Positions 1 to 14,436 are shown, counted from the first letter of the stretch. The stretch is 64,000 bases of DNA from Halalkalibacter akibai JCM 9157 (GCF_000513135.1 NZ_BAUV01000004.1:116142-180141); one strand, 5' to 3'. The notes: generated from the sequence alone by a model not told the origin. Program-made: numbers and translations.

Positions 1-480
1 GAGGAAATTCTTCGTCTAAACCCAGATGGAATTATGTTAAGTAATGGACCTGGGGACCCTGTAGACGTGCAAGGAGCAATAGAGACAATTAAAGCATTAA
101 TAGGGAAAGTACCTATTTTTGGTATTTGTTTAGGTCATCAGCTTATTGCCTTAGCATGTGGGGCAACTACTAGCAAACTACAATTTGGTCATCGTGGATC
201 TAATCATCCAGTTCGTGAAATCTCAACTGGTAAAATCGCAATAACAGCTCAAAACCATGGCTATACCGTAGATCGTGAATCACTAGAAGGCACTGGGTTA
301 GAATTAACTCATGTTGCAATCAATGATGGTACAGTTGAAGGGTTAAGACATCTTGAACATCCAGTTTTTTGTGTACAGTATCATCCAGAAGCATCACCAG
401 GTCCTCATGATGCAAATGACTTATTTGACGCATTTGTAACATTAATGGAATCAGAAAAAAAAGCAATTGTAAAAGCATAA
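1..480 (+). CDS. carA: Carbamoyl-phosphate synthase small (glutaminase) subunit, 3' part
   Basis: The reading frame is open from base 1 and runs to the stop at 478-480, leaving the last 159 residues; the N-terminal half lies outside the window. This is the class I glutamine amidotransferase domain, which hydrolyses glutamine and passes ammonia to CarB for carbamoyl phosphate (UMP and arginine synthesis). The nucleophile elbow GICLGHQ has its catalytic Cys at 127-129. The catalytic His and Glu lie in [10 protein letters not shown], with the His codon at 382-384. The gene is followed after 19 nt by carB with a GAGGGGAGAG ribosome site. Position at the head of carB-pyrK-pyrD-pyrF-pyrE marks it as the pyrimidine-operon copy (often called pyrAA). 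An internal ATG at 34 is not the true start. Confidence 0.96.
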   Translation, partial: EEILRLNPDGIMLSNGPGDPVDVQGAIETIKALIGKVPIFGICLGHQLIALACGATTSKLQFGHRGSNHPVREISTGKIAITAQNHGYTVDRESLEGTGLELTHVAINDGTVEGLRHLEHPVFCVQYHPEASPGPHDANDLFDAFVTLMESEKKAIVKA

Positions 481-499
481 GCTGAGGGGAGAGAATTTC

Positions 500-3400
500 A
501 TGGGTAGACGTAATGATATAAATAAAATATTAGTAATTGGGTCAGGTCCTATCATAATTGGACAAGCTGCTGAGTTTGATTACGCAGGAACACAAGCATG
601 TCAAGCTCTTAAAGAAGAAGGATACGAGGTTATTTTAATTAACTCAAATCCTGCAACAATTATGACAGATACAACGATGGCTGATCGTGTTTACATTGAA
701 CCAATCACGCTTGATTTCGTAAGCCGTATTATCCGCAAAGAACGTCCAGATGGAATTGTCGCAACATTAGGTGGACAAACTGGACTAAATATGGCTATGG
801 AACTTGAAGAAGCTGGGATTTTAGAAAGATATAATATTGAATTATTAGGTACAAATCTAGAAGCTATTAAGAAAGCGGAAGATCGTGATTTATTCCGTTC
901 ATTAATGAGAGATTTAGATCAGCCAGTCCCTGAAAGTGAAATTGTTCATACACTTCAAGAAGCGTATGATTTTGTACAAGTTATTGGTTATCCCATCATT
1001 GTTCGTCCTGCATATACGCTTGGAGGAACGGGTGGAGGAATTGTTCATAATGATGAACAGTTACGAGAAATCGTTACAAGCGGACTTAAGTATAGTCCGG
1101 TTACACAATGTTTAATTGAGAAAAGCATCGCCGGCTTTAAGGAAGTAGAATATGAAGTAATGCGTGATGCAAAAGATCAGGCAATTGTAGTATGTAACAT
1201 GGAGAACTTTGATCCAGTAGGTGTTCATACGGGGGATTCAATTGTTGTTGCACCGAGTCAAACACTCACAGATCGTGACTATCAACGTTTAAGAAACGCA
1301 TCATTAACGATCATTCGTGCATTAGGAATTGAAGGTGGTTGTAATGTTCAATTTGCTCACGATGCAAATAGTGATCAGTATTACATTATTGAAGTTAATC
1401 CACGTGTAAGTCGCTCTTCAGCGCTTGCTTCTAAAGCTACGGGCTATCCAATTGCGAAGATGGCTGCGAAGATTGCTGTAGGATACAGTCTAGATGAACT
1501 GATGAATCCAATCACAGGTAAAACATACGCAAGCTTTGAACCAGCGTTAGATTATGTTGTTTCAAAAATTCCACGTTGGCCGTTTGATAAGTTTGATGCA
1601 GCAAATCGTTCTCTTGGAACACAAATGAAAGCAACCGGTGAAGTTATGGCGATTGGTCGTAACTTAGAAGAATCATTACTAAAGGCAGTTCGTTCTTTAG
1701 AGGCTGGTTATGATCATATTTATGATGCGAAAATAGCTAAGCAAGAAACAGAGGTCCTTTTAGAAAGAATTCAAAAGGCTGATGACGAACGATTGTTTGA
1801 ATTAGCGGAATTAATTCGACGTGGTGAATCCATTCAAACACTTTGTGATTTAACAAAAATTGATCGCTTTTTCATGCAGAAATTAGCTCGTATTGTTGCA
1901 ATCGAAAATGAATTAATTAATGCACCAAATGATCTTGAGCTTCTTCAAAAAGCAAAAGAACGTGGATTTTCAGATATTGCGATTGCAAGATTTTGGAATC
2001 AAGAAGAACGTCAAGTTTGGGATCTTCGTAAAGAAAATGAAATTCGACCTGTTTATAAAATGGTTGATACATGTGCAGCAGAGTTTGAATCAGAAACACC
2101 TTACTTCTATGGAACTTATGAAGATGAGAATGAAGCCATTCAAACAGAAAAGAAAAGTATATTAGTTCTAGGGTCTGGTCCAATTCGTATCGGGCAAGGG
2201 ATTGAATTTGATTATGCAACGGTGCATACCGTTTGGGCGATTAAAGAAGCCGGATATGAAGCCATTATCATTAATAACAATCCAGAAACTGTGTCTACAG
2301 ACTTTAGTACTTCAGACAAACTATACTTCGAACCTTTAACGGTTGAGGATGTTATGCATGTCTATGAACAAGAGAAGCCAGAAGGTGTAATCGTACAATT
2401 TGGTGGACAAACAGCGATCAACCTTGCTGCTGACCTTGAATCGCGAGGTGTTCCTATAATTGGTACTTCATTAGAAAGTATGGACCTTGCAGAGGATCGT
2501 GATAAGTTTGAACAAAAACTTATTTCACTTGACATTCCTCAACCACTAGGTCGTACAGCTACTTCAGTAGAGGGAGCCATCGCGATCGCTAATGATATTG
2601 GTTATCCAGTACTTGTTCGTCCGTCTTATGTGCTAGGTGGCCGAGCAATGGAAATTGTATATAAAGAAGAAGAACTTTTAAATTATATGACAAATGCCGT
2701 TAATGTAAATCCAAAGCATCCAGTTTTAGTAGATCGTTACTTAACAGGTAAAGAGCTAGAAGTTGATGCAATATCAGATGGAGAGAATGTCTTTATCCCA
2801 GGTATTATGGAGCATATTGAACGTGCAGGAGTTCACTCAGGTGATTCAATTGCTGTTTATCCTCCGCAAACTGTTCCAGAAGATTTAAAACAAAAGTTAA
2901 TTGATCGCACCATCTCAATTGCAAGAGGGTTAAAAATTATTGGATTACTTAACATTCAATTTGTTTGGCACAAAGATGAGGTGTATGTCCTAGAAGTAAA
3001 TCCTCGTTCAAGCCGAACCGTACCTTTCTTAAGTAAAATTACAGGTGTTCCTATGGCAAATTTGGCTACAAAAGTCATGCTCGGTCAAACATTACCGCAG
3101 CTAGGATATGAAACAGGATATCAACCAGAAGCGAAAGAAGTATCTGTTAAAGTACCAGTATTCTCATTTGCTAAACTTCGCCGTGTCGATATCACGCTTG
3201 GGCCAGAGATGAAATCAACAGGAGAAGTGATGGGACGAGACACAACACTTGAGAAAGCACTTTATAAAGGCTTAATTGCATCTGGTATGAGTATTCCAAC
3301 TCATGGTTCTGTGTTGTTTACTGTGGCTGATAAAGATAAGGAAGAGGCGTTAAGCTTAGTAGAACGTTTCCACGCACTTGGCTTTGATATTTTAGCAACG

Positions 3401-3691
3401 GCAGGTACAGCCAGCTTTATAAAAGATAAGAATATTCCAGTAACAGTTGTAAATAAAATTGGTGAGGAAAAACCACATTTACTTGATGTCATTCAACAAG
3501 GACAAGCTCAATTTGTTATAAACACATTAACACGTGGAAAGCAACCAGCTCGTGATGGATTCCGTATTCGTCGTGAAGCAGTAGAAAATGGCGTTGTATG
3601 CTTAACATCTATTGATACAGCAGAGGCTTTGTTAAGAGTACTTGAATCAATTACATTTTCTTCTGAGAGCATGCCACAAATGCAAATGTAG
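500..3691 (+). CDS. carB: Carbamoyl-phosphate synthase large subunit
   Basis: This protein of 1063 residues has the normal length for the family. It makes carbamoyl phosphate from bicarbonate, ammonia delivered by CarA and two ATP. The expected internal duplication is visible: [17 protein letters not shown] near residue 14 and [17 protein letters not shown] near residue 556 begin the two ATP-grasp halves. Each half carries its metal-binding motif ([17 protein letters not shown] and [17 protein letters not shown]). The last 130 residues or so form the MGS-like allosteric domain, which in Bacillus pyrimidine enzymes responds to UMP and PRPP. Start ATG at 500 follows a GAGGGGAGAG ribosome site. 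The gene is intact and sits 15 nt before pyrK. The ORFs on the opposite strand here are shadows. Confidence 0.98.
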   Translation: MGRRNDINKILVIGSGPIIIGQAAEFDYAGTQACQALKEEGYEVILINSNPATIMTDTTMADRVYIEPITLDFVSRIIRKERPDGIVATLGGQTGLNMAMELEEAGILERYNIELLGTNLEAIKKAEDRDLFRSLMRDLDQPVPESEIVHTLQEAYDFVQVIGYPIIVRPAYTLGGTGGGIVHNDEQLREIVTSGLKYSPVTQCLIEKSIAGFKEVEYEVMRDAKDQAIVVCNMENFDPVGVHTGDSIVVAPSQTLTDRDYQRLRNASLTIIRALGIEGGCNVQFAHDANSDQYYIIEVNPRVSRSSALASKATGYPIAKMAAKIAVGYSLDELMNPITGKTYASFEPALDYVVSKIPRWPFDKFDAANRSLGTQMKATGEVMAIGRNLEESLLKAVRSLEAGYDHIYDAKIAKQETEVLLERIQKADDERLFELAELIRRGESIQTLCDLTKIDRFFMQKLARIVAIENELINAPNDLELLQKAKERGFSDIAIARFWNQEERQVWDLRKENEIRPVYKMVDTCAAEFESETPYFYGTYEDENEAIQTEKKSILVLGSGPIRIGQGIEFDYATVHTVWAIKEAGYEAIIINNNPETVSTDFSTSDKLYFEPLTVEDVMHVYEQEKPEGVIVQFGGQTAINLAADLESRGVPIIGTSLESMDLAEDRDKFEQKLISLDIPQPLGRTATSVEGAIAIANDIGYPVLVRPSYVLGGRAMEIVYKEEELLNYMTNAVNVNPKHPVLVDRYLTGKELEVDAISDGENVFIPGIMEHIERAGVHSGDSIAVYPPQTVPEDLKQKLIDRTISIARGLKIIGLLNIQFVWHKDEVYVLEVNPRSSRTVPFLSKITGVPMANLATKVMLGQTLPQLGYETGYQPEAKEVSVKVPVFSFAKLRRVDITLGPEMKSTGEVMGRDTTLEKALYKGLIASGMSIPTHGSVLFTVADKDKEEALSLVERFHALGFDILATAGTASFIKDKNIPVTVVNKIGEEKPHLLDVIQQGQAQFVINTLTRGKQPARDGFRIRREAVENGVVCLTSIDTAEALLRVLESITFSSESMPQMQM

Positions 3692-3706
3692 AGAGGCGGA
3701 GGGACT

Positions 3707-6103
<2,397 letters not shown>

Positions 6104-6107
<4 letters not shown>

Positions 6108-6736
6108 AACAAGAAATTGCAAATCATTTATTAGATATTGGTGCTGTGCATTTAAGACCAACCGAGCCGTTTACATGGACTTCTGGTATTAAATCACCCA
6201 TTTATTGTGATAATCGCTTAACTCTATCATATCCTCATGTGAGAAAAGATATAATTGCTGGATTTGTTGAGCTAGTTAAAGATATGGAAGTAGATGTGAT
6301 TGCAGGAACAGCTACAGCTGGAATTCCTCATGCCGCGCTACTAGCAGATGCCCTAGATTTACCAATGAGCTATGTAAGAGGTAGTGCAAAAGGTCATGGG
6401 AAACAAAATCAAATTGAAGGTAAAATTGAAAAAGGTCAAAAAGTTGTCTTAGTTGAAGACCTAATATCGACAGGTGGAAGTGTTATTCAAGCTGCAGAGG
6501 CTCTTAGAGCTGTTGGCGCTGAAGTGGTTGCTGTCGTTGCTATCTTTACATACGAATTTCCAAAAGCGTATGATGCATTTAATGAGGCTAACTTAAAAGC
6601 TCATGTTTTAACATCTTATTCTACACTTCTTGAAGTTGCCAATAATAAAGGGACAATTACAGAAGAACAAGCAGAACGTTTAAACCAATGGCGTAAAAAC
6701 CCATCAAATGAAGCATGGATGACGGAACAAGTGTAA
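6104..6736 (+). CDS. pyrE: Orotate phosphoribosyltransferase
   Basis: The 210-residue type I phosphoribosyltransferase condenses orotate with PRPP to give OMP. The PRPP-binding motif [13 protein letters not shown] is present near residue 117. I chose the ATG at 6104 rather than the in-frame GTG at 6089. The ATG is preceded by GGGAGGG at proper spacing and gives the conserved beginning [10 protein letters not shown], whereas the GTG is part of that ribosome site. It is the last recognised pyrimidine gene of the operon, followed after 22 nt by a methyltransferase gene that may be cotranscribed. Confidence 0.95.
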
Positions 6737-6758
6737 TTCCGATGAGGAGGGTTGTCGG

Positions 6759-7418
6759 ATGAGGAAAATGAGTGGGACCGATTTTGATGATCTTGTTGAT
6801 TTCTTTGATAGAATGGCACAGACCAAGTGGCTAGGTGCTATCCATGATCAGTTAAAAGCTTTATCAGGACAATGGCAAGATAAAATCATACTTGATATTG
6901 GTTGTGGAACGGGGCGTTTATTAGAGAGAGGATTGGATGAAGCTCAAGAACTCATCGGTATTGATCTTTCTGCTGAAATGGTGGAAAAAAGTCGTACTGT
7001 AGTCTCAAATGGAAAATCGACTACGAAAAGCCAATTTCAAACAGGCGATGCTTACTCATTACCTATTGGAAATCAAACGGTTGATGTTGCTCTATCGACC
7101 TGCGTGATGTTCTTACTACCGGAGCCAGCAAAGGGTCTCGCTGAAATGACGAGAGTTCTGAAGAATGGTGGGACTGTTGCCATGCTAAACCCATCAACTA
7201 AAATGAATCCTAAGGCAGCGGAACAGTATGCTGAACAGAATAACATGACAGGGTTTGAACGTGAATCATTATTGATGTGGTCAAATGTCTCTACTAAGAG
7301 ACACCGTTACTCTAACAAAGAGCTGACGGAGTTGCTAACTGGACTAAAAATGATTCGAGTAATCCATACACCTGTATTAAATCAAATGGCAACAATTACA
7401 GTTGCAAAGAAGATTTAA
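6759..7418 (+). CDS. Class I SAM-dependent methyltransferase, substrate unknown
   Basis: The 219-residue protein has the Rossmann methyltransferase fold. Motif I is LDIGCGTGRLLE (near residue 46), the acidic loop is IGIDLSAEMV, and motif IV-like residues are VDVALSTCVMFLLP. No substrate-specific domain is visible, so the substrate cannot be stated. A GAGGAGGG ribosome site supports the ATG at 6759. It lies 22 nt after pyrE and ends at a strong bidirectional terminator, so it probably rides on the pyr transcript. In B. subtilis this position is occupied by the cysH sulfate-assimilation genes, which are absent here. Confidence 0.8.
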   Translation: MRKMSGTDFDDLVDFFDRMAQTKWLGAIHDQLKALSGQWQDKIILDIGCGTGRLLERGLDEAQELIGIDLSAEMVEKSRTVVSNGKSTTKSQFQTGDAYSLPIGNQTVDVALSTCVMFLLPEPAKGLAEMTRVLKNGGTVAMLNPSTKMNPKAAEQYAEQNNMTGFERESLLMWSNVSTKRHRYSNKELTELLTGLKMIRVIHTPVLNQMATITVAKKI

Positions 7419-7434
7419 TTTAAAATATTAAAAA

Positions 7435-7471
7435 TAGGGATAGGCAAAGGGAATTCCCCTTCCTATCCCTA
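7435..7471. terminator. Bidirectional rho-independent terminator between the pyr operon and rqcH
   Basis: Inverted repeat TAGGGATAGG (7435-7444) and CCTATCCCTA (7462-7471) is perfect over 10 bp. The intervening bases form a second short GGGAATTCCC-type palindrome. The stem is flanked by A-rich sequence on the left and sits between two convergent genes, so it can serve both. Confidence 0.75.
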
Positions 7472-7479
7472 AATACGTT

Positions 7480-9186
7480 CTATTGACGTAATGTACGGAC
7501 AAGCTCTTCATCGGGAGTGACAAAAACGGTTGTTTGTTGTTCGTAAATCACGAAGCCTGGTTTAGCACCATTAGGTTTTTTTACGTGTCTAATTTTCGTA
7601 TAATCAACAGGAACTGAACTAGATTGTTTGGCCTTACTGAAAAATGCAGCTACAGTTGCAGCTTCAATGATCGTTTGGTCATCTGGATCTGTACTGCGAA
7701 TGACAACATGAGAACCAGGAATGTCCTTTGTATGTAGCCAAATTTCATCTTGCCTTGCGAATTTGTTTGTTACATATTCATTTTGCTTATTATTTTTGCC
7801 GACAAAAAAGTCTGTTCCGGTTGTTGAACGGTATTGTTCGATTTGCGGTTTTACCTCTTTCTTTTTCTTTTGTTGTTTTTGCCTTCTTCTTATATAACCT
7901 TCTTCAATTAATTCTTCTCTAATTTCTTCGATATCTTTCGGGGCTGCACTTTCCATTTGTTGAATAAGCTGATCAAAGTATAGGACTTCTTGCTCTGTTT
8001 TGGCAATTTGATCCTCAACAACTGCAACTGAGTTTTTAGCTTTCGTATACCTTTTAAAGTAAGCTTGAGCATTATCGGAAGGTGTTTTTTGTGGATCAAG
8101 TTCAATCGTAATCATGGCTCCATTTTCATCGTAATAGTCAATGACTTCTACATGTTTATCTCCACGTTTAACGGTATGTAGATTGGCTGTTAACAGCTCA
8201 CCGAGTTTTTGATATTCCTTAGCTTGTTCAGCTTGGACTAATGTTCGTTCTAGTTTTTTAATCTTTTTTTTATTTTTCTGCCACTCGTTACGCAGAAAAC
8301 GTTCTAGGTCATGTGCTTGTTGTTTTACCCGGTCACGTTCAGCTTTACCATAATAGAACCGGTCGAGAAGAGAACTAACAGAATCAAATAATTTCCGTTC
8401 GCCATTGAGATGCTGTAAATGAAAAATAGAGAAAGATTCTTTTCCGTTTATCACAAGTTCAGGTTCGTACTGATGATTTTTCAATTGAGTGATTACGGCT
8501 AAGAAACTTTCGGGTAAGGTTGAACGGTTAACAATCGTTCCAGCTCTATACATGATTTCTTTGGCAACTAAAGGAGAAAGACCTGCAACTTGCTCAACCA
8601 ATTGTTTATCTATTTTGCCTGCATTAAAGTCAATTCTCTTTAACAATCCTTCTGCATCTAAATCAAATGGATTAGCTTTATGTTGCTCTGGTGGTAGTTT
8701 ATAAGGGTGTCCTGGTAAAACGGTTCTGTAGCTGCTTTGTGCGACACTCACATGTTTAATACTGTCTAAAATCACGCCTGTTTCTCTATCAACTAACGTG
8801 ATATTACTATGTCTACCCATTATCTCTACATAAAGTAATTTAAATGTCTCGTCACCGAGTTCGTCTTTATTTTTTACGTGAAAGATGATTACGCGCTCCA
8901 TATTTAATTGCTCAATTTTTTCGATAATACTTCCTTCTAAATGTTTGCGAAGTAGCATACAAAACATTGGTGGTACGGAAGGATTGTCATATTTCTCGTT
9001 TGTTAAATGAATTCGTGCAAAGTTAGCATTTGCCGAGAGAAGTAATTGATGATTCTTTCCTTGGGATCGAACCGTAAAAATAAGTTCAGTTTTATATGGT
9101 TGATATATTTTAGAAATTCGTCCTGACGTTAACAACGTTGCAAGTTCGTGTGTCATCGCCCTTGTCATAAATCCATCAAATGACAT
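7480..9186 (-). CDS. rqcH: RqcH-type ribosome quality control factor (NFACT family)
   Basis: The 568-residue protein matches the family formerly annotated as fibronectin-binding protein (FbpA/YloA) and now known as RqcH, the bacterial NEMF/Rqc2 homologue. It binds obstructed 50S subunits and adds C-terminal alanine tails. The order is NFACT-N (residues 1 to about 270, with [13 protein letters not shown]), a charged coiled coil (about 280-440, many K/E/Q), then the NFACT-R domain (about 450-560, with [18 protein letters not shown] and [10 protein letters not shown]). It is transcribed opposite to its neighbours from a promoter just upstream and ends at a shared terminator. Length is normal and the frame is intact. 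Confidence 0.93.
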   Translation of the reverse strand: MSFDGFMTRAMTHELATLLTSGRISKIYQPYKTELIFTVRSQGKNHQLLLSANANFARIHLTNEKYDNPSVPPMFCMLLRKHLEGSIIEKIEQLNMERVIIFHVKNKDELGDETFKLLYVEIMGRHSNITLVDRETGVILDSIKHVSVAQSSYRTVLPGHPYKLPPEQHKANPFDLDAEGLLKRIDFNAGKIDKQLVEQVAGLSPLVAKEIMYRAGTIVNRSTLPESFLAVITQLKNHQYEPELVINGKESFSIFHLQHLNGERKLFDSVSSLLDRFYYGKAERDRVKQQAHDLERFLRNEWQKNKKKIKKLERTLVQAEQAKEYQKLGELLTANLHTVKRGDKHVEVIDYYDENGAMITIELDPQKTPSDNAQAYFKRYTKAKNSVAVVEDQIAKTEQEVLYFDQLIQQMESAAPKDIEEIREELIEEGYIRRRQKQQKKKKEVKPQIEQYRSTTGTDFFVGKNNKQNEYVTNKFARQDEIWLHTKDIPGSHVVIRSTDPDDQTIIEAATVAAFFSKAKQSSSVPVDYTKIRHVKKPNGAKPGFVIYEQQTTVFVTPDEELVRTLRQ

Positions 9187-9262
9187 GGCATATTCATCCC
9201 TTTCATTTTGAGGTGGATTTAAATTTAAACGTTAACACCACCTCTAAATAATTGCTCTCTAG

Positions 9263-9291
9263 AGTATAGCATGTTTTTCTACTTCACTGAA
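9263..9291 (-). promoter_or_regulatory. Putative sigma-A promoter of rqcH
   Basis: Reading on the reverse strand, TTCAGT (9291-9286) and TATACT (9268-9263) are separated by 17 bp. The -10 box is preceded by TG one base away (extended -10). It lies about 80 bp upstream of the rqcH ATG. Found by eye; no transcript data. Confidence 0.5.
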
Positions 9292-9363
9292 TATGATGGC
9301 TTGTATAAAGGAGAGGATAAGCCTTCTCATTAAAACATTGAAGATCATGTGGGGTGTGTCGAG

Positions 9364-12068
9364 ATGAATTGGTATAAATTAAAGGAAGAAGAAGTAACTT
9401 CATCCGTCGGTACAAGTATAGAAAGGGGTCTTTCGGAAAAAGAAGTAGAGAAGCGCTTAAAACGTTATGGGTATAACAAGCTCGATGAAGGAAAAAAACC
9501 ATCTGCTTTATTTGTCTTTCTTGGACAATTTAAAGATTTTATGGTGCTTGTACTATTAGCGGCTACCTTTATCTCGGGGGTACTCGGCGATACATAGATG
9601 CCATTACGATTATGATTATTGTTCTTTTAAACGGAATACTCGGTTTTGTTCAAGAAAGAAAAGCAGAGAAATCACTAGATGCATTAAAAGAACTATCTGC
9701 CCCACAAATGCAAGTACTTCGAAATGGCACGTGGAAAAAAGTCTTATCTGCTCAAATTGTTCCAGGTGACATTGTGAAAGTTCAAAGTGGGGATCGAATT
9801 GGGGCTGATATTAGACTATTAAACACGAGTGGACTTCAGATTGATGAATCTTCTTTAACGGGAGAATCTGTTCCTGTTCAAAAAAAGCATCAATCTATTA
9901 TAGGTGTTGAAGTAGAGTTAGGAGATCAATCCAATATGGCTTTTATGGGGACTCTCGTTACTCAAGGAAACGCTATAGGGGTTGTCATTGGTACAGGGAT
10001 GAAAACAGAGATGGGGAAAATTGCACACCTTCTTCAATCTACAACTTCTTTAGTTACCCCACTTCAACGTCGACTTGAGCAGTTAGGAAAAATTTTGATT
10101 ACGGTTGCTTTATTGCTTACTGCCCTTGTTGTTGTTATCGGTGTGTTACAAGGTCATGATGTGTATACAATGATTTTATCTGGGGTTTCACTTGCTGTAG
10201 CTGCGATACCAGAAGGGCTACCTGCCATTGTAACAGTTGCCCTAGCTCTCGGTGTTCAACGGATGATCAAGCGAAAGGCCATTGTGAGAAAGCTCCCGGC
10301 CGTTGAAACGCTAGGGTGTGCTTCTGTTATTTGTTCAGATAAAACAGGAACACTTACTCAAAATAAAATGACAGTTACACATGCGTGGAGTGGTGGTGAA
10401 CAGTGGAATATTACTGGTGATGGATATACACCTACAGGCACATTTCTAAAGAATGGCAAGGAAATAGATCCTACGAACGAACGGAAGCTTCAGCAACTAT
10501 TAAGTTTTGGATGGCTTTGTAACAATGCATCCTTACTAGAGAAAACAGTGAAGCAAGGAATGCTGCGTAAACAGGTTAAAGACTATGTAATGGACGGAGA
10601 CCCGACTGAAGGTGCTCTTGTTGTAGCAGCAATGAAGGCTGGTTACTCTAAAAAAGGCTTAGATCAACATTATAAAAGAGTGGTTGAATTCCCTTTTGAT
10701 TCGGCGAGAAAGATGATGTCAGTTATCGTCAAAGATCAAAAAGGACGCTCTTTTGTTATTACAAAAGGAGCACCCGATGTTGTGTTAGGCCAATGTACAA
10801 AAATTGTATATGGTGACAACGAAGAAGTGTTAACTTCAAAAAGAAAATCAGAAGTAGAAACAGTAATCGAAAATTTAGCTAGTGGTGCGTTGCGAACAAT
10901 AGCTATTGCATACCGCCAGATTGGTACCAATGAAACTTGCAAACAGTCTTTTGAAGCAGAACGTGGTCTTACTCTAATAGGATTAGAAGGTATGATTGAC
11001 CCACCAAGACCTGAAGTGAAAGATTCCATTAATGAATGCCGTCAAGCTGGTATTAAAACAGTTATGATTACCGGGGATCACAAAATTACCGCAGCTGCCA
11101 TTGCCAGCCAATTAGGAATCTTGTCGGCAAAAGGCAAAGTACTAGATGGTCAGGCTTTGTCCAAAATGAGTGTAGCTGATTTAGAAGAAGTAGTTGATGA
11201 TGTTGATGTTTATGCTCGTGTTTCTCCTGAACACAAATTAAAAATTGTAAAAGCGCTTCAGGCAAAAGGACATATTGTTGCAATGACAGGTGATGGTGTG
11301 AATGATGCACCAGCCATTAAAGCGGCGAATATTGGTATCGCAATGGGGATAACTGGAACAGATGTGGCCAAAGAAGCTTCATCCCTTATTTTAAGTGACG
11401 ATAACTTTTCAACGATTAAAGCAGCTATTAAAGAAGGTAGAAACATTTATGAAAATATTCGTAAGTTCATCCGCTACATGATGGCTTCAAATGTGGGAGA
11501 GATTTTAGTCATGTTATTTGCGATGATGCTTGGCATGCCGCTTCCGTTAGTTGCTATTCAGATTTTATGGATCAACTTGGTGACAGATGGTTTACCAGCA
11601 ATGGCACTTGGAATGGATCAGGCAGAAGGCGATGTGATGAAAAGGGCTCCGCGAAATCCGAATGAAGGGGTTTTTGCTAGGGGATTAACATGGAAAATCT
11701 TAAGCCGTGGCTTTATGATTGGGGTCGTTACATTAGTTGCATTTTGGATGACATTACAAGTGAATCCAGACGATTTAACAAGAGCACAGACAGTAGCTTT
11801 TGTCACTCTTGTCATGGCACAATTAATTCATGTGTTTGATTGTCGAAGTGAGTATTCTGTATATCACAGAAATCCATTTGAAAATAAATATTTAGTCGGA
11901 GCAGTAGCACTTTCAACGTTGTTAATGATTGCAGTCATCTATTACCCTCCTCTACAAACTGTATTTCATACAGTCGCTCTAACAGGCCGTGAGTGGTTAC
12001 TTGTTCTTGCCATGGCTTCGATTCCAACTGTGGTTTTAGGAGGTTTTCAATTAATAAAAAGAAAATAA
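9364..12068 (+). CDS. yloB: P-type Ca2+-transporting ATPase (YloB family), one frameshift near 9590
   Basis: The locus would encode about 900 residues of a P2A-type calcium pump. An N-terminal part (9364-9597) ends at a TAG just after GVLGDT, and the protein resumes in the next frame. Adding one base near 9588-9591 restores a continuous membrane segment of the form GVLGEYIDAITIMIIV. Downstream motifs are complete: TGES phosphatase loop, AIPEGLPAIV membrane motif, phosphorylated Asp in CSDKTGTLTQNKMT (near residue 326), KGAPD nucleotide loop, TGDGVNDAPA hinge and C-terminal membrane helices. I prefer the ATG at 9364 to the GTG at 9349. One missing base in an otherwise perfect gene suggests sequencing error; true inactivation cannot be excluded. 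Confidence 0.88.
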
Positions 12069-12187
12069 AAAAAGTGAAGGTCAATTAAAAGCTTATCCAT
12101 CAAATCTGGTTTCGTGGGAAAACAAATTTGGGCGATTTCTTTATAATTGATCTTTTTTTAAGACTTTTCTGTGAGTTTGAGTATTAC

Positions 12188-12216
12188 TTGTTGTAGCTGT
12201 CGCTTTTCGGTAAAAT
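12188..12216 (+). promoter_or_regulatory. Putative sigma-A promoter for the yicC-type gene
   Basis: TTGTTG (12188-12193) and TAAAAT (12211-12216) are spaced by 17 bp and lie 20 bp before the start codon at 12237. The upstream interval 12069-12187 holds no gene; it contains AT-rich sequence with a run of T at about 12153, possibly the end of the preceding transcript. Confidence 0.5.
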
Positions 12217-12236
12217 AATGGTTGGATGTGATAAAA

Positions 12237-13115
12237 ATGAAAAGTATGACAGGCTATGGAGTTACGATTGTTAAGGGAATCTTTGGAGAATTGACGATAG
12301 AAATGAAAGCTGTTAATCATCGTTTTTTTGACAGCTATTTTAAATTACCTCATTCTCTTTTAACAATTGAGGACCGACTAAGGCAAGAAATGAAAAAGCA
12401 TATTTCACGTGGGAAAATTGATGTTAGCTTTCATTTTAATGACGAAGCCGATAAGAAGAAAGTTTTGCAGTTAGATGAAAATTTACTTGATCAATACATA
12501 TCTGCAGCAAAAGTGATTGAATCAAAATTAAAACAGGAAACAAAGGTAGATCTCACTCGTTTACTTACAGATCAAAAAATTGTCTCTGTTGAAGAAGTAA
12601 ATGAGGAATTTCAAATTGACGAGGAAGAAATTTTAGCAGGTTTCAATCAAGCTCTTCAATCATTTAATCAAATGAGAGAAAACGAAGGCCGTTTTTTGTT
12701 ATTAGATATGAGAAAACGGTTAGACCAACTTTTGCAGTGTTGCAAGGAGGTTGAAAAATTAGCTCCAGGCCTAGTTGAGCGTTATCGAGAAAGAATGGAG
12801 ACACGTATTCAAGCTTTTTTGACAGGTGAGTTAGAGATTGATGAGGCTAGACTTCTAACTGAAATTGCTATTTTTGCTGAGAAAGTTGATATAAGTGAGG
12901 AGCTTGTTCGGTTACAAGCACACATAAGTCAATATGAACTTTATTTAAAGATGGCTGAGCCAATAGGAAGACGTTTAGACTTTTTAATTCAAGAAATGAA
13001 TCGTGAAGTTAACACAATAGGTTCGAAAGCAGCTGATACATCTGTCCGGCAACATGTTGTTGAAATGAAAGGAATGTTAGAAAAATTAAAAGAACAAGTA
13101 CAAAATGTTGAATAG
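12237..13115 (+). CDS. yloC: YicC/YloC family protein
   Basis: The 292-residue protein begins MKSMTGYG, the near-universal N-terminal signature of the YicC family, and ends with the DUF1732 region (DTSVRQHVVEMKGMLEKLKEQ). Family members in E. coli and B. subtilis have been linked to endoribonuclease activity and sRNA turnover; here the function is inferred from family only. ATG 12237 is preferred over the ORF's upstream GTG at 12222 because it gives the conserved start. The ribosome site (GGATGTG) is weak. The gene opens a cluster with remA, gmk, rpoZ and coaBC, as in B. subtilis. Confidence 0.9.
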   Translation: MKSMTGYGVTIVKGIFGELTIEMKAVNHRFFDSYFKLPHSLLTIEDRLRQEMKKHISRGKIDVSFHFNDEADKKKVLQLDENLLDQYISAAKVIESKLKQETKVDLTRLLTDQKIVSVEEVNEEFQIDEEEILAGFNQALQSFNQMRENEGRFLLLDMRKRLDQLLQCCKEVEKLAPGLVERYRERMETRIQAFLTGELEIDEARLLTEIAIFAEKVDISEELVRLQAHISQYELYLKMAEPIGRRLDFLIQEMNREVNTIGSKAADTSVRQHVVEMKGMLEKLKEQVQNVE

Positions 13116-13210
13116 TAACTAGAAATCGAACGGAGTTTCGTATATAGTTAGATTAGTTTGGATAACAATGTTGAGAGTGTTGCTGCTCTCCTAATGTGGG
13201 GGTAAAGGAT

Positions 13211-13471
13211 ATGAACATTAAATTGATTAACATCGGATTTGGAAATATTGTATCAGCTAACCGAATTATTTCCATTGTAAGTCCAGAGTCAGCACCTATT
13301 AAACGAATTATTCAAGATGCTCGTGATCGTAACATGTTAATTGATGCTACGTACGGTAGAAGAACGCGCGCGGTTATTATTGCAGATAGCGATCATGTTA
13401 TACTAAGTGCAGTTCAACCAGAAACGGTAGCGCAACGTTTAACTAGTAAAGATGAAAATGGAGAAGACTAG
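13211..13471 (+). CDS. remA: Extracellular matrix regulator RemA
   Basis: The 86-residue DNA-binding protein of the RemA (YlzA, DUF370) family is, in B. subtilis, an activator of biofilm matrix and osmoprotection operons. [12 protein letters not shown] at the start and the basic [13 protein letters not shown] stretch in the middle are typical. The ATG at 13211 follows GGGGGTAAAGG; the GTG at 13196 is part of that purine-rich site. The leader 13116-13210 contains a small GAGAG/CTCTC hairpin about 30 nt before the ATG. Neighbours match the conserved yloC-remA-gmk order. Confidence 0.93.
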   Translation: MNIKLINIGFGNIVSANRIISIVSPESAPIKRIIQDARDRNMLIDATYGRRTRAVIIADSDHVILSAVQPETVAQRLTSKDENGED

Positions 13472-13510
13472 TATAAAACGTGTACATAGTAAGAATGGAT
13501 GAGTGTGTAG

Positions 13511-14133
<623 letters not shown>

Positions 14134-14134
<1 letters not shown>

Positions 14135-14355
14135 TGTTATATCCTTCTATTGACTCGCTTTTAACCAAATTAGATTCTAAATACACACTAGTAACCGTTT
14201 CTGCAAAAAGGGCTCGTGAAATTAAAGAAGACCTTTCACGCGGACCAATGATATCTCGTCCGGTATCATATAAGCCTGTTGGGGTTGCTTTAGAAGAAAT
14301 TATTGATGATCACTTGCATTTTAAGCGTATTAACCCACTAGACGACGAAGAATAA
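14134..14355 (+). CDS. rpoZ: RNA polymerase omega subunit
   Basis: The 73-residue protein starts [20 protein letters not shown] and contains the omega signature SAKRAREI. Omega assists assembly and stability of core RNA polymerase. It is coupled to gmk by a TAATG overlap. The acidic C-terminus (NPLDDEE) is normal. A hairpin terminator follows at 14408, so gmk-rpoZ may end there while coaBC reads on or uses its own start. Confidence 0.95.
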
Positions 14356-14407
14356 AAATAGGATCTGGTCTATAAGTAACTCTAGCGTTAAAAGGCAATA
14401 AGCAACG

Positions 14408-14436
14408 AGGGTCTGATGTTCGAGTCAGCCCTTTTT
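14408..14436 (+). terminator. Rho-independent terminator after rpoZ
   Basis: AGGG-T-CTGA (14408-14416) pairs with TCAG-CCCT (14425-14432) with one bulged T, followed by TTTTTC. It lies between rpoZ and coaBC. Confidence 0.6.

Noticed and set aside
1917..2219. Antisense ORF of 100 codons inside carB
   Set aside because: It is a reverse shadow of a strongly coding gene, with no ribosome site and unusual composition; the same applies to the other reverse ORFs in smc, prkC, ffh and topA.
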